Shown: piece by piece, positions 1 through 8,340 of the stretch
Layout of the letters: each line of letters opens with the position of its first letter
How positions within the stretch are numbered: the first letter of the stretch is position 1
DNA from: Blautia sp.
Lineage (GTDB): Bacteria; Bacillota; Clostridia; Lachnospirales; Lachnospiraceae
Direction of reading: 5' to 3'
NCBI GenBank assembly: GCA_023663685.1
Contig: JAMPHB010000001.1
Span: forward strand, 151,436 to 215,435
DNA: 64,000 bases
Made by a program: the position numbers and the translations under genes
The notes under the pieces: model-generated
Told to the model about the DNA's origin: nothing
The model's database searches: none
The model's input: the letters and a program-made list of their open reading frames with translations, nothing else

Positions 1-44
1 AAATGGCTGGCGGCGGGATGTAATGCTTTAAAAAATGGGGAAAC

Positions 45-806
45 TCAAATTTTAAGTATATGGTGTTCGGCTCTTGAAAAAATCCCCCGGTCTATGAGAA
101 TTCCAAAAGCAATAATGACGAGCATGACGGTCATCACCTGATTGATGTCTGCGAGATCCCTGCCTAAAATCAGGGTGTAGCCCAGCCCGACGGAGGCGGA
201 CATGACTTCGCCGGACATCAGGGCGCGCCATGCGAACGACCAGCCCTGCTTGAGTCCGCTGACGAATGCGGGCAGCGCCGCAGGGAAGATGACCTTGCGG
301 TAGAGGGCGGCGCCCTTTACGCCCATGGTCTTTGCCGCCTTTATGTAGACCGGGGGCACGCTTCGGATGCCGCTCTCCACGGAGAGGGCGATACCGAAGG
401 CGGAGCCCATGACCACCACAAAGATGATGGAGCTTTCGCCGAGGCCGAACCAGAGGATGGCGAAGGGAACCCAGCAGATGCTGGGCAGCGTCTGGACGCC
501 CAGCATCAGGGGCTTCAGGCAGCGGCACAGAAACTCAGAGTTTAAAATCAGCACACCGAAGAGGATGCCGAGGATAACGGCAATCACAAAGCCTGCGGCC
601 GCCCGCAGCAGACTGTGACCGGCAGCCGCAAGAAGCGCGCCGCCGGACAGCAGGCGCAGGAAACTGTTCCAGACTCCCACGGGATTTGGGACGGCGTAAG
701 ACTTTACAAGGTGCAGCCATTCGGTTCCGGCGAGATAGAGCAGCTCCCAGAGGAGCAGCAGGCCGGTATAAAATGCAATGCTGCTGAATATTTTTTTAGT
801 TTTCAT
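45..806 (-). CDS. ABC transporter permease, NitT/TauT (SsuC) type
   Basis: A 253-residue inner-membrane permease that would form the channel of an ABC importer for a small oxyanion or sulfonate-like solute. Several hydrophobic segments are visible, and the region around 'GWSFAWRALMSGEVMSA' matches the conserved loop that contacts the ATPase in SsuC/TauC-type proteins. The start at 806 has GGAGG six bases upstream and overlaps the end of the ATPase gene by 11 bases, so the two are translationally coupled. An in-frame ATG at 833 lies inside the ATPase and has no ribosome site. It is the last gene of a five-gene leftward operon with cysD and cysNC, which hints at sulfate or a sulfonate, but the solute is not shown by the sequence. 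Confidence 0.9.
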   Translation of the reverse strand: MKTKKIFSSIAFYTGLLLLWELLYLAGTEWLHLVKSYAVPNPVGVWNSFLRLLSGGALLAAAGHSLLRAAAGFVIAVILGILFGVLILNSEFLCRCLKPLMLGVQTLPSICWVPFAILWFGLGESSIIFVVVMGSAFGIALSVESGIRSVPPVYIKAAKTMGVKGAALYRKVIFPAALPAFVSGLKQGWSFAWRALMSGEVMSASVGLGYTLILGRDLADINQVMTVMLVIIAFGILIDRGIFSRAEHHILKI

Positions 807-1593
807 GTTTTTCCTCCTGCTCCGGGCTGTCAAACTCGGACTGTATGCTTTTATTTACCCCGTCCCGCACGCTCTGCAGGATCTGCCGGCGAAGCGCCAC
901 GAAGGCTTCGTTTTCCAGATGCCTGGGACGCTCAAGGCTGACCGGGATAATCTCCCGGATGCGTCCGGGATTTTCGGACATGACCACGACCCGGTCTGCA
1001 AAGTAGATGGCTTCCTCGACGCTGTGGGTCACATAGAGTATGGTCTTGTGCGTCTGCTCCCAGATTTCCTCCAGCTCCTCCCGCAGGACGTTGATGGTCT
1101 GCTTGTCAAGGGCGGAAAAGGGTTCGTCCATGAGGAGCAGCCTGCTGTCCATGGCAAGGGCGCGTGCGAGGGCGGTGCGCTGTTTCATGCCGCCGGAAAT
1201 CTGGTGGATGGGATAATCCTTGTAGTGCCAGAGCTGAACCATGCGCAGATATTTCTCGGAGAGGGAGAGCTGTTCGGTTTTGGAATGTCCGGCGGCCTCC
1301 AGGGCAAACATGACGTTCTGACGCACATTCAGCCACGGGAACAGTGCTGCCTCCTGAAACATCATCACCCGGTCGGGGCCGGGTTCTGCCACGGGCTCTC
1401 CCTCTAAAAGAATGCTTCCGCTGGTGGGGGCGAGAAGCCCGGCAACCAGATTGAGGAGGGTGGATTTGCCGCAGCCGGAGGGGCCGACAATGCAGACAAA
1501 CTCCCCCTTGCCGACCTCCAGGGAGATGTCGGACAGGCTCTCTTTGTCCGTGTTCCCAAAAATCTTATTAACGTTCTGAAGCTGTAAATACAT
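796..1593 (-). CDS. ABC transporter ATPase, NitT/TauT (SsuB) type
   Basis: A 265-residue ATP-hydrolysing subunit of the importer whose permease follows it. It contains the Walker A loop GPSGCGKST, the signature SGGMKQRTALARAL, the Walker B LLLMDEPFSALD and the switch histidine in VTHSVEEA, all in the usual order, and length is normal for the family. The start MYLQLQNV at 1593 has GGAGGAG just upstream and overlaps the binding-protein end by 26 bases. The longer open frame to 1662 runs through the upstream coding region and is not needed. Family membership (sulfonate, nitrate, taurine or similar) is clear, the substrate is not. Confidence 0.93.
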   Translation of the reverse strand: MYLQLQNVNKIFGNTDKESLSDISLEVGKGEFVCIVGPSGCGKSTLLNLVAGLLAPTSGSILLEGEPVAEPGPDRVMMFQEAALFPWLNVRQNVMFALEAAGHSKTEQLSLSEKYLRMVQLWHYKDYPIHQISGGMKQRTALARALAMDSRLLLMDEPFSALDKQTINVLREELEEIWEQTHKTILYVTHSVEEAIYFADRVVVMSENPGRIREIIPVSLERPRHLENEAFVALRRQILQSVRDGVNKSIQSEFDSPEQEEKHEN

Positions 1594-3700
1594 CTTTCTC
1601 CTCCGGTATCTGGTCGATAAAGCCCTCGTTTTTGCTGATTTCGGCAAACTGCATGACGGCATCCCGGTTCAGCACGGTCGTGATGCTCATGCGGGAAAAG
1701 GCGCTGTTTATGACGCCGTCCTCAAGGCGTTTGCCGGTGGCCTCCTCAATCTGGGCATTGACGATGCCGGCAGCCTCCTCAATGTGTCCGTTGATATACA
1801 CAGTGGCCTCCTCATGGGCGGCGAGAAAATCCTCCACAAGGTCAGGGTGGGCATTCAGAAAGTCAACGCTTACAACGACGACCGCGGTAGGATAGTTTCC
1901 GTCCAGAAAAATTTCATCGTAGTCCAGCAGAAGTTCTGCGTTTTCGCTGCTCTCGATCGTGGTTCCCCAAGGTTCGGGAACCAGCGCGGCATCGACGGTG
2001 CCGTTGTCCATGAGGTTTAAGATATCGGCGTTCGCGCTGGCGACAACCGTGACATCCCCGCCCTCGTCGGCTGTCTTTAGTCCGCAGTTCTCCAGAAGGT
2101 TTAAAAGGCACAGATGCTGTGTATTTCCAAGCTGGGGGACGGCAATCGTCTTTCCTGAGAGGTCTGCGGGGCTTTCAATCCCCGCATCCTTCCGTTTCAG
2201 CAGGACGGCCCCTGCGTCCGTGCTGTTGGAGAGGATCTGTATGTCCCCGCCGGATTTGGAGCAGGCGCTCACGGCGGGAACCGGGCCGATATAACCGATA
2301 TCGACTTCCCCGGCAAACAGAGCCTCGGTCTCCGCAGGGCCGGCGTTGAAGGAGATCCAGCTCACGCTGCAGGAGTCGCCCCACTTTTCCTCCAGAGTCC
2401 GGTTATTCTTTAAAACCAGTGCCTGCGAGTGGGTGATATTGGGAAAGTAGGCAATCCGCACCTCAGTGGCGGAACCTGCTTTCTGCCCGTTGCCGCAGCC
2501 GGTCAGGCAAAAAAGCAGAGCCATGACGCAAAGGAGAGGACGAGCCCTGCGGGACATACGGCCTAAAAGCGTCTGGAGAGGATGCCGGAGCTTGTTTTTG
2601 AAGGCTTCCAGATTCTTTTTCTGTGAAGCAATCTCCCTGCTCAGCTGCTCATTTTGCTGTTGAAGCTCCAAATTGGCCCGGCGAAGGTCTATGGATACCG
2701 CAGAGAAAAAGCGGATGACATCCTCCGTCAGACAGGGATTGTCAGGCTTCCACTTGGGGAGTTCCTCTATCTGCCCGGAAAAGAGAGGTCTGCTGTCACC
2801 GATATAGGTTTTGGCAATATAGTCGTTTCCGTTTTCGTAGTTTTGCAGAAGCTCGCGGGTCTCCTGAACAGAAAGCATACTGCTGGGATAGAGGCTGTCG
2901 GAGGCATCGGAGAGCTGCCGCAGGATATTGCCGAGGTATGTCTTTTCTTCTGTGGAAAAGCTCTCATCTTTGTTGATGATCCGCTTGATCTCACAGGTAT
3001 TTCCCCGGAGGCCTGCGTTGGAAAATTTTTCCGGGAAAGCGAAGTCAGAAACAGAAGGCAGGCCGAGACAGTCCAGAAAGTCGGACAGAATGGAGCCGTC
3101 TTTCCAGTCGGAGGGCTCAAAGCGGCGGACAATCAGGTTTTCCTCCCCCAGCTCTTTTGCCAGCTTTTTTAATTTCCATGCGTAATCATAAATTCGCTTC
3201 TCCTTTTGCAGGGTAGCCTCCATATATTCCGGGAAGGGCAGGCTTTCCGCCAGGGTAGCCTTGACTGCCTGACTCCAGCGGGAAACCAGAAACTGATCCT
3301 GCCTGCGCAGATATACGATTACTTTTATCTGGTACTGACAGCTCTGCGCGTCCGCCACAAGCTCCTGAAACAGGGTCTTTTTCTGATAGGTGGAGGCGTG
3401 CCAGAGGGCTTCGTCAGAGAGAATGACGTTCCCAAACTTCTGCAGGCAGGTGTGAAGCTGCTGCATTCCGGCCGCGCGAGCCTCCTTTTCCGCCTCCTTG
3501 TCCCTTTCACCGTCCTTGTCATACAGCTTGCCAATCAGAAAGTGCGCGTTCCGGCTGGCATTCTTATCCGGGTATTTTGCCGGTGACGGGGGGAAGCAAA
3601 AGCCAAGCGTTTCCAAGGTTTTGCTGTTCATTTGCAGAAACCTCTGAATGGAGGAGGTCGCGGTCTTGGGTGTTCCGATGTGTAAATATAATGTATTCAT
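1568..3700 (-). CDS. Sulfotransferase-like domain fused to NitT/TauT-type binding lipoprotein
   Basis: One uninterrupted 710-residue frame holds two proteins that should act on opposite sides of the membrane. Residues 1-~350 look like a PAPS-dependent sulfotransferase: HIGTPKTATSSIQRF at 7-21 matches the 5'-phosphosulfate-binding loop. A short coiled coil follows (about 340-375). Residues 382-402 then form a lipoprotein signal (positive start, hydrophobic core, LTGC with Cys402), and 403-710 resemble an SsuA/TauA binding protein. An internal ATG at 2557 would start the lipoprotein (329 residues) but lacks a clear ribosome site. The fusion may be real, or may result from a lost stop between two former genes. 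It sits between cysNC and the ATPase, so one half fits PAPS use and the other fits uptake. Substrates are unknown. Confidence 0.8.
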   Translation of the reverse strand: MNTLYLHIGTPKTATSSIQRFLQMNSKTLETLGFCFPPSPAKYPDKNASRNAHFLIGKLYDKDGERDKEAEKEARAAGMQQLHTCLQKFGNVILSDEALWHASTYQKKTLFQELVADAQSCQYQIKVIVYLRRQDQFLVSRWSQAVKATLAESLPFPEYMEATLQKEKRIYDYAWKLKKLAKELGEENLIVRRFEPSDWKDGSILSDFLDCLGLPSVSDFAFPEKFSNAGLRGNTCEIKRIINKDESFSTEEKTYLGNILRQLSDASDSLYPSSMLSVQETRELLQNYENGNDYIAKTYIGDSRPLFSGQIEELPKWKPDNPCLTEDVIRFFSAVSIDLRRANLELQQQNEQLSREIASQKKNLEAFKNKLRHPLQTLLGRMSRRARPLLCVMALLFCLTGCGNGQKAGSATEVRIAYFPNITHSQALVLKNNRTLEEKWGDSCSVSWISFNAGPAETEALFAGEVDIGYIGPVPAVSACSKSGGDIQILSNSTDAGAVLLKRKDAGIESPADLSGKTIAVPQLGNTQHLCLLNLLENCGLKTADEGGDVTVVASANADILNLMDNGTVDAALVPEPWGTTIESSENAELLLDYDEIFLDGNYPTAVVVVSVDFLNAHPDLVEDFLAAHEEATVYINGHIEEAAGIVNAQIEEATGKRLEDGVINSAFSRMSITTVLNRDAVMQFAEISKNEGFIDQIPEEKDVFTASER

Positions 3701-3717
3701 ATGTGTAATCCTTTCCT

Positions 3718-5529
3718 CTATAATTCAAGCTGTGCAATCAGCTGTGCAACGCATTCGGGGATCGTCTGCCCGCTGGTGTCAATCGTGATATCCGCGTGCT
3801 CCGGCGCTTCGTAGGGGCTGGAAATCCCCGTAAAATGCTCGAGCTGTCCGGAGCGCGCCGCGGCGTAGAGTCCCTTTACGTCCCGCCGCTCGCATTCCGC
3901 AAGGGGCGTGCTCACATAGACCTCCACCATACGCTCCCCGATAATCTCCCTCGCATGTCTTCTGTCTCTGGCGTATGGGGAGATGAAGGAGGTGAGGACG
4001 ATGAGCCCGGCGTCGTTCATCAGCCGGGAAACCTCTGCAATCCGCCGGATATTTTCAATGCGGTCCGCCTCGGAAAAGCCGAGGTTCTGATTCAGCCCCA
4101 TGCGGATATTGTCCCCGTCCAGAAGCATGGTGTGTTTTCCCATGGAGACCAGCTGTTTTTCCAGAGCGTTGGCCAGTGTGGATTTGCCGGAGCCGGAGAG
4201 TCCGGTAAACCATATCGTCATGGCTCTCTGGTTTAGCTGGTTTTCGCGGAATTCCCGGGTGATATCCATGGTATGCCATGTCAGCTTCCGGTCAAGGGAG
4301 GCGGTAATGACGCCGCAGGCGGCGGTGGCATGGCTCACCCTGTCAATGAGAATCAGGCCGCCCAACGCCCTGTTTTCTTCAAAGGTATCAAAGACGAGCG
4401 GGGAGGAGACGGAAATGTCGCACTCCGCAATCTCATTTTTGTAAATGGTGTTTGCAGGCACTTCCTGCCCGGTATTCACCTCCAGCTTGTGGCGGATGTG
4501 GAGTACTGTGGCAGGAATCCTCTGTGTGCCCGCTTTCAGCAGATAATTTTTCCCCTCCACCAGACGGACATCGTCCATCCAGAGCAGGGTGGCGGAAAAC
4601 ATAGTGTTGATACAGAGGGACGGCTTTTTGGTGAGGACGCAGCCCCGGGAGACGTCGATCTCTGTCTCGAGCCGGACAGTCACCGGGCGGCCTGCGCCGG
4701 AGGATTCAACCATTCGGCTGCCCTCATAAACGGCCTTCACCCTTGAGCTCTCCCCGCTGGGAAGCGCAGTGACGGCGTCCCCGACAGAGAGGCTTCCGCT
4801 CTCAATCTGTCCCTGAAAACCGCGGAAGCTGTGGTTTGGACGGCAGACCCTCTGCACAGGCATAACAAATTCTGATTCCCGTCCCCCCAGATCTACATCT
4901 ACTTCCTCGAGATAGCTGAGAAGAGCCGGTCCCTTGTACCAGAGCATATTGTTTGATTTCCGGGTGATATTGTCCCCCTCCGTGGCGGATACGGGTATCA
5001 GCTCGGCACTGTCATATTTGAATTCGGACAGGAGTATGTGAATCTCCCGGCAGATTTTCTGAAAGCTATGCCTGCTGTAGTCGATCAAATCCATTTTGTT
5101 TACGGCAAAGACAATGTGCCGGATCCCCATGAGGGCGCAGATTCTGGTGTGCCGTCTGGTCTGTGTCAAAACGCCCTGGCTGGCGTCCACGAGTATAACG
5201 GCAAGATCTGCAAAGGAAGCGCCCACGGCCATATTCCTTGTGTACTCCTCGTGTCCCGGGGTGTCCGCGACAATGAAGGAGCGGCGCTCCGTGGTAAAGT
5301 AGCGGTAGGCGACGTCGATGGTGATGCCCTGCTCACGCTCGGCCATAAGCCCGTCCAAAAGGAGGCTGTAGTCAATCCGGCCGTCGTTGGAGCCTATCTT
5401 TGAATCCAGCTCGAGAGCTGCTTTCTGGTCTGCAAACAAGAGCTTTGCATCATAAAGCATATGGCCGATGAGGGTGGATTTACCGTCGTCCACACTTCCG
5501 CAGGTGATAAATTTTAGTAGTGAATTCAT
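3718..5529 (-). CDS. cysNC: Bifunctional sulfate adenylyltransferase large subunit / APS kinase
   Basis: A 603-residue cytosolic enzyme that with CysD makes adenosine phosphosulfate (GTP-driven) and then phosphorylates it to PAPS. The N-terminal GTPase shows GSVDDGKST (11-19), DTPGHEEY and NKMD. From residue 437 an APS kinase domain begins with GLSGSGKST (443-451), DGDNIRMGL and SFISPYARDRR. Length agrees with NodQ/CysNC fusions. The start codon overlaps the cysD stop by one base (TAATG), with GGGAGGG upstream. No APS or PAPS reductase or sulfite reductase is in the window, so the operon looks built for sulfate activation and transfer rather than reduction, although such genes could be elsewhere. 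Confidence 0.95.
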   Translation of the reverse strand: MNSLLKFITCGSVDDGKSTLIGHMLYDAKLLFADQKAALELDSKIGSNDGRIDYSLLLDGLMAEREQGITIDVAYRYFTTERRSFIVADTPGHEEYTRNMAVGASFADLAVILVDASQGVLTQTRRHTRICALMGIRHIVFAVNKMDLIDYSRHSFQKICREIHILLSEFKYDSAELIPVSATEGDNITRKSNNMLWYKGPALLSYLEEVDVDLGGRESEFVMPVQRVCRPNHSFRGFQGQIESGSLSVGDAVTALPSGESSRVKAVYEGSRMVESSGAGRPVTVRLETEIDVSRGCVLTKKPSLCINTMFSATLLWMDDVRLVEGKNYLLKAGTQRIPATVLHIRHKLEVNTGQEVPANTIYKNEIAECDISVSSPLVFDTFEENRALGGLILIDRVSHATAACGVITASLDRKLTWHTMDITREFRENQLNQRAMTIWFTGLSGSGKSTLANALEKQLVSMGKHTMLLDGDNIRMGLNQNLGFSEADRIENIRRIAEVSRLMNDAGLIVLTSFISPYARDRRHAREIIGERMVEVYVSTPLAECERRDVKGLYAAARSGQLEHFTGISSPYEAPEHADITIDTSGQTIPECVAQLIAQLEL

Positions 5530-6422
5530 TAGAAATAGCCCTCCCGCTTTCGTTTTTCCATGCTGGCGGAGCCGCCGTCCTTATCTATGATGCGGCTTGT
5601 CCGCTCGGAGGACACCGCCCGCAGGGTCTCTGCGATGACAGCGTCTACCGTGTCCGCATCGGATTCAATTCCGCCGGAAAGCGGGTAACAGCCAAGTGTG
5701 CGGAAGCGGACCTTTTTCATGGCAGGAACTTCCCCGGGAAGGAGGCGCATACGCGCATCGTCCACCATGATGAGGCTGCCGTCGCGCTCCACCACCGGGC
5801 GTTCCGCCGCAAAGTAGAGGGGTACAAGCGCAATGTTTTCCCTCTTGATGTACTGCCAGATATCCTTTTCCGTCCAGTTGGAGATGGGGAATACCCGGAT
5901 GCTCTCCCCCTTGTTGATTTCCGTGTTAAAGAGCTTCCACATTTCCGGCCGCTGGTTTTTGGGATCCCATGCGTGGTCCGCGTTGCGGAAGGAGAAGATG
6001 CGCTCCTTTGAGCGGCTTTTTTCCTCGTCGCGCCGTCCCCCGCCGAAGGCGGCGGTAAAACCGTATTTATCGAGCGCCTGCCGCAGCGCCTGCGTTTTCA
6101 TAATATCCGTGTAGGCGGCGCCGTGGTCGAAGGGATTGATCCCCTGCGCGAGTCCCTCTTCATTGATGTATTCCAGCATTTCAATCCCGTATTTTTCGGC
6201 AACGCTATCCCGGAAGGCAATCATTTCTTTGAATTTCCATGTCGTGTTGACGTGGAGAAAAGGAAAGGGCGGCTTTTCCGGGTAAAAGGCCTTGAGTGCC
6301 AGATGCAGCATGACGGAGGAATCCTTGCCGATGGAGTAGAGCATGACCGGTTTTTCACATTCGGCGGCGACCTCCCGCATGATATAAATCGCTTCTGCCT
6401 CAAGCTTCTCTAAGTAATCCAT
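5529..6422 (-). CDS. cysD: Sulfate adenylyltransferase small subunit CysD
   Basis: A 297-residue ATP-pyrophosphatase-type subunit that transfers AMP from ATP to sulfate, working with the CysN GTPase encoded next. The PP-loop is visible as [13 protein letters not shown], and [13 protein letters not shown] and the C-terminal [12 protein letters not shown] are typical of CysD. The start [12 protein letters not shown] at 6422 has AGGAGA six bases upstream. The frame remains open to 6665 but that extension has no family similarity and would run into the rrf2 promoter. It is the first gene of the leftward operon and is divergent from the Rrf2 regulator. Confidence 0.95.
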   Translation of the reverse strand: MDYLEKLEAEAIYIMREVAAECEKPVMLYSIGKDSSVMLHLALKAFYPEKPPFPFLHVNTTWKFKEMIAFRDSVAEKYGIEMLEYINEEGLAQGINPFDHGAAYTDIMKTQALRQALDKYGFTAAFGGGRRDEEKSRSKERIFSFRNADHAWDPKNQRPEMWKLFNTEINKGESIRVFPISNWTEKDIWQYIKRENIALVPLYFAAERPVVERDGSLIMVDDARMRLLPGEVPAMKKVRFRTLGCYPLSGGIESDADTVDAVIAETLRAVSSERTSRIIDKDGGSASMEKRKREGYF

Positions 6423-6585
6423 AAAATTCTCCTTTTTCTTACAGCTTTTTCTATAATAGAGAATATTCCTTGAATTAAGCTTGAAATGATAATCCAACAA
6501 CAGGATTGCTTTTGTGTAAAGGTAAGGATAAGGTTGCTGCCGGGGCGGAGACACTTTAATGCAAGGATAAACTAAGATGTAATAA

Positions 6586-6614
6586 TTGACATTACAACAC
6601 GGCACTGTTATAAT
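6586..6614 (+). promoter_or_regulatory. Sigma-A promoter of the rrf2 gene
   Basis: TTGACA at 6586-6591 and TATAAT at 6609-6614 are separated by exactly 17 bases, a perfect consensus promoter. The Rrf2 start codon is 38 bases after the -10. Confidence 0.85.
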
Positions 6615-6633
6615 AACGGTGTGGAATACCGTT
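6615..6633. promoter_or_regulatory. Inverted repeat, probable Rrf2 operator
   Basis: AACGGT (6615-6620) and ACCGTT (6628-6633) are perfect inverted copies separated by seven bases, immediately after the -10 and spanning the expected transcription start. The position suits autorepression by the Rrf2 protein, and the site is also in the shared intergenic region with cysD. The assignment to Rrf2 is inferred. Confidence 0.55.
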
Positions 6634-6652
6634 GGCAGAGGAGGCTGATCGT

Positions 6653-7093
6653 ATGCAGATTTCAAGCAGATTTACAATTGCAATACATGTTTTTGCCTGC
6701 ATTGATACATTTGAAAAGGAACGCAGAATTACAAGTGATTTTTTGGCGGAGAGCGTCAATGTCAACCCCGTGATTATCCGCAGGCTGTTGTCCCAGCTAA
6801 AGGCGGCGGGGCTTGTACATGTACAGAGGGGCAGCGGCGGAGCGTCGATTGCGAAGCCCTTAGAAGAAATCACCCTGCTTGATATCTATCAGGCGGTCGA
6901 GTGTATTGAAAACGGTGAGCTTTTCCATTTCCATGAAAATACGAATCAGGATTGTCCGGTGGGGCGAAATATCCACCGCATTCTTGATGATAAGCTGCAG
7001 CGGGTTCAAAAAACCATGGAAGCCGAAATGGAAAAGATTACGCTAGCAGACGTGATTTGTGACATGCAAAAAATTATCCGGGAAGAAAAATAA
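6653..7093 (+). CDS. Rrf2-family transcriptional regulator
   Basis: A 146-residue DNA-binding repressor. The N-terminal winged helix-turn-helix is seen in [26 protein letters not shown] followed by the wing RGSGGAS. In the C-terminal half, [10 protein letters not shown] is typical of the YwnA-like branch. Only one cysteine is present in the region where IscR-type members carry three, so an iron-sulfur cluster is unlikely. The start at 6653 has AGGAGG upstream. It is divergent from the cysD operon, and CymR, another Rrf2 member, controls sulfur genes in Bacillus, so control of this operon is a reasonable inference. Confidence 0.88.
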   Translation: MQISSRFTIAIHVFACIDTFEKERRITSDFLAESVNVNPVIIRRLLSQLKAAGLVHVQRGSGGASIAKPLEEITLLDIYQAVECIENGELFHFHENTNQDCPVGRNIHRILDDKLQRVQKTMEAEMEKITLADVICDMQKIIREEK

Positions 7094-7140
7094 TGGATGT
7101 GTATATTCTGCAATTCTGCCCATATTTTGTGTACAGTTTG

Positions 7141-7168
7141 ATCAATAGTGTATCAATATTGATTTTTT
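7141..7168 (+). terminator. Weak rho-independent terminator after rrf2
   Basis: ATCAATA (7141-7147) pairs with TATTGAT (7157-7163), followed by a run of T to 7168. The stem is short and AT-rich, so termination may be partial. Confidence 0.4.
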
Positions 7169-7178
7169 CCATGTGGCA

Positions 7179-7811
7179 TTAAGGTTTTATTTCCGGAGTG
7201 AAAAGAGACATATCCACTTTTTCCAGCAAGTCAGAAGGGAGACATTTTTTTGTAATATTTATACTGTTGCTTCGGAAAGTAAGCTCGTTATAGATTTCCT
7301 GCCGCACTGCTTTACGGAAGATGGCAAAAATTTTCCCGGGAGGCTTGGGAGTAATATTGCGGATATCTTCTTTCAGGATAGTATTTGGTATGTAGCCATT
7401 ACCACGCAGGATCAAACCTAAACAGGCGGTGGTGGTGCCGGTAACTTTTTCGGTGTAAAGGTCAAGATGTACACTGGTATAATCGCCGATCATTCTGGCA
7501 GAAAAAGGAATGTCCATGATGTTTTGCAGGATTTGTAATTTCAATTCCGTTGTGTGATTATTCTTAAATTGAATATCAGATTCTTTCAAGCGGTTATCAA
7601 GAGCGTTTCGATAAAAGGCATTGGCTTTGAGACTGCTTTTAGAGTCAACACCGGTAAAGTGCATGAAATTGTTAGAACGGAAAGTAACTTCAACAAATCC
7701 AGTCTGGTTGTTGCCATCCCGGTAAACAAATGCAAGCTGTCTGTCGCAGAGATTGGCAGCATACAGTTTGGCACATTTGCTGATGATGGATATTGCTTCG
7801 TTTTTAGTCAT
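7179..7811 (-). CDS. PBECR4-type (phage/barnase-EndoU-colicin-RelE-like) domain protein
   Basis: A 210-residue protein without signal peptide or membrane segment. The pattern AIxIIxKCAKLYxxNLxDRxLxFVYRD, then VTFRSNNFMHFTGV, LKxQILQNIM and YIPNTILKEDIRN matches my recollection of PBECR4 proteins, a family predicted to be nucleases and seen in phages and Firmicute mobile regions. The start at 7811 has AGGAG seven bases upstream, while the open frame to 7853 lacks one. Coding is more AT-rich than the flanking operons and the gene stands alone in opposite orientation to its neighbours, which suggests acquisition. Catalytic residues cannot be assigned here. Confidence 0.6.
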   Translation of the reverse strand: MTKNEAISIISKCAKLYAANLCDRQLAFVYRDGNNQTGFVEVTFRSNNFMHFTGVDSKSSLKANAFYRNALDNRLKESDIQFKNNHTTELKLQILQNIMDIPFSARMIGDYTSVHLDLYTEKVTGTTTACLGLILRGNGYIPNTILKEDIRNITPKPPGKIFAIFRKAVRQEIYNELTFRSNSINITKKCLPSDLLEKVDMSLFTPEIKP

Positions 7812-7910
7812 TGTATTTCTCCTATGAATATGTGAACAAAATAAGACATTCACATGGAAATTTGAAAAGGCGGTCTATCTACCGCAGCAGATAATCCCGC
7901 CTTTTCGTGA

Positions 7911-8016
7911 CTGATTTTTCCGTTGTCCGCCAACCGTCCGGCGCCCGAAGTCCGGAATGAATATCTGGTTTTTCCGTTGCCAGCCAACCGTCCAGCGCCC
8001 GAAGTCTGGAATGAAT
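7911..8016. repeat. Two tandem copies of a 52-bp repeat
   Basis: Copies at 7911-7962 and 7965-8016 share all but a few bases with a 54-base period. Each contains CCAACCGTCC and GCGCCCGAAGT. In the leftward frame they read as a repeated IPDFGRRTVGG-like peptide, but there is no sign this is translated. It may be a dispersed intergenic element. Other genomic copies would be needed to confirm this. Confidence 0.8.
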
Positions 8017-8232
8017 TTCGGATTGATTGTGTCAGCCCACATGATAAGCATATAGCTCATCCATTGCTTATAGTATACACAGAAAGAGAGAATTATGCAA
8101 ATGTTTTTTGATAACATATTCTTTTTGCTCCAGGCAAAATCGTTGCATATAGCATGGAAAACGGGTATTATTGTGGAAGGAACCGGGACATCATGGGCTT
8201 TGATGAGAGATAAAAAATTTTTGATGTAACGA

Positions 8233-8261
8233 TTGAAATTACAACAGAAATATGGTATTCT
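8233..8261 (+). promoter_or_regulatory. Promoter of the macrodomain-sirtuin pair
   Basis: TTGAAA (8233-8238) and TATTCT (8256-8261) are 17 bases apart, 80 bases before the macrodomain start codon. Confidence 0.5.
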
Positions 8262-8340
8262 TTTCAGCAAAAGGACGCGATGCAGCTGGCAAAGTAAAGA
8301 GTGCATCAGCGTTGTGAGAAAATAGAAAGGGAAGGCTTAA

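Larger units (their letters stand above)
7812..8340. other. 529-bp region without a convincing gene
   Basis: It holds a 9-bp-stem hairpin (7865-7873 with 7897-7905), a 52-bp tandem repeat (7911-8016) and the macrodomain promoter near 8233. A leftward open frame across 7875-8306 mostly reads through the repeat and lacks a ribosome site and family features. Confidence 0.7.

Noticed and set aside
6423..6665. N-terminal extension of CysD
   Set aside because: It would cover the rrf2 promoter and has no family similarity. The start at 6422 has AGGAGA six bases upstream.
7875..8306. Leftward open frame of 143 codons in the region before the macrodomain gene
   Set aside because: It reads mainly through the 52-bp tandem repeat, has no ribosome site and no family features.
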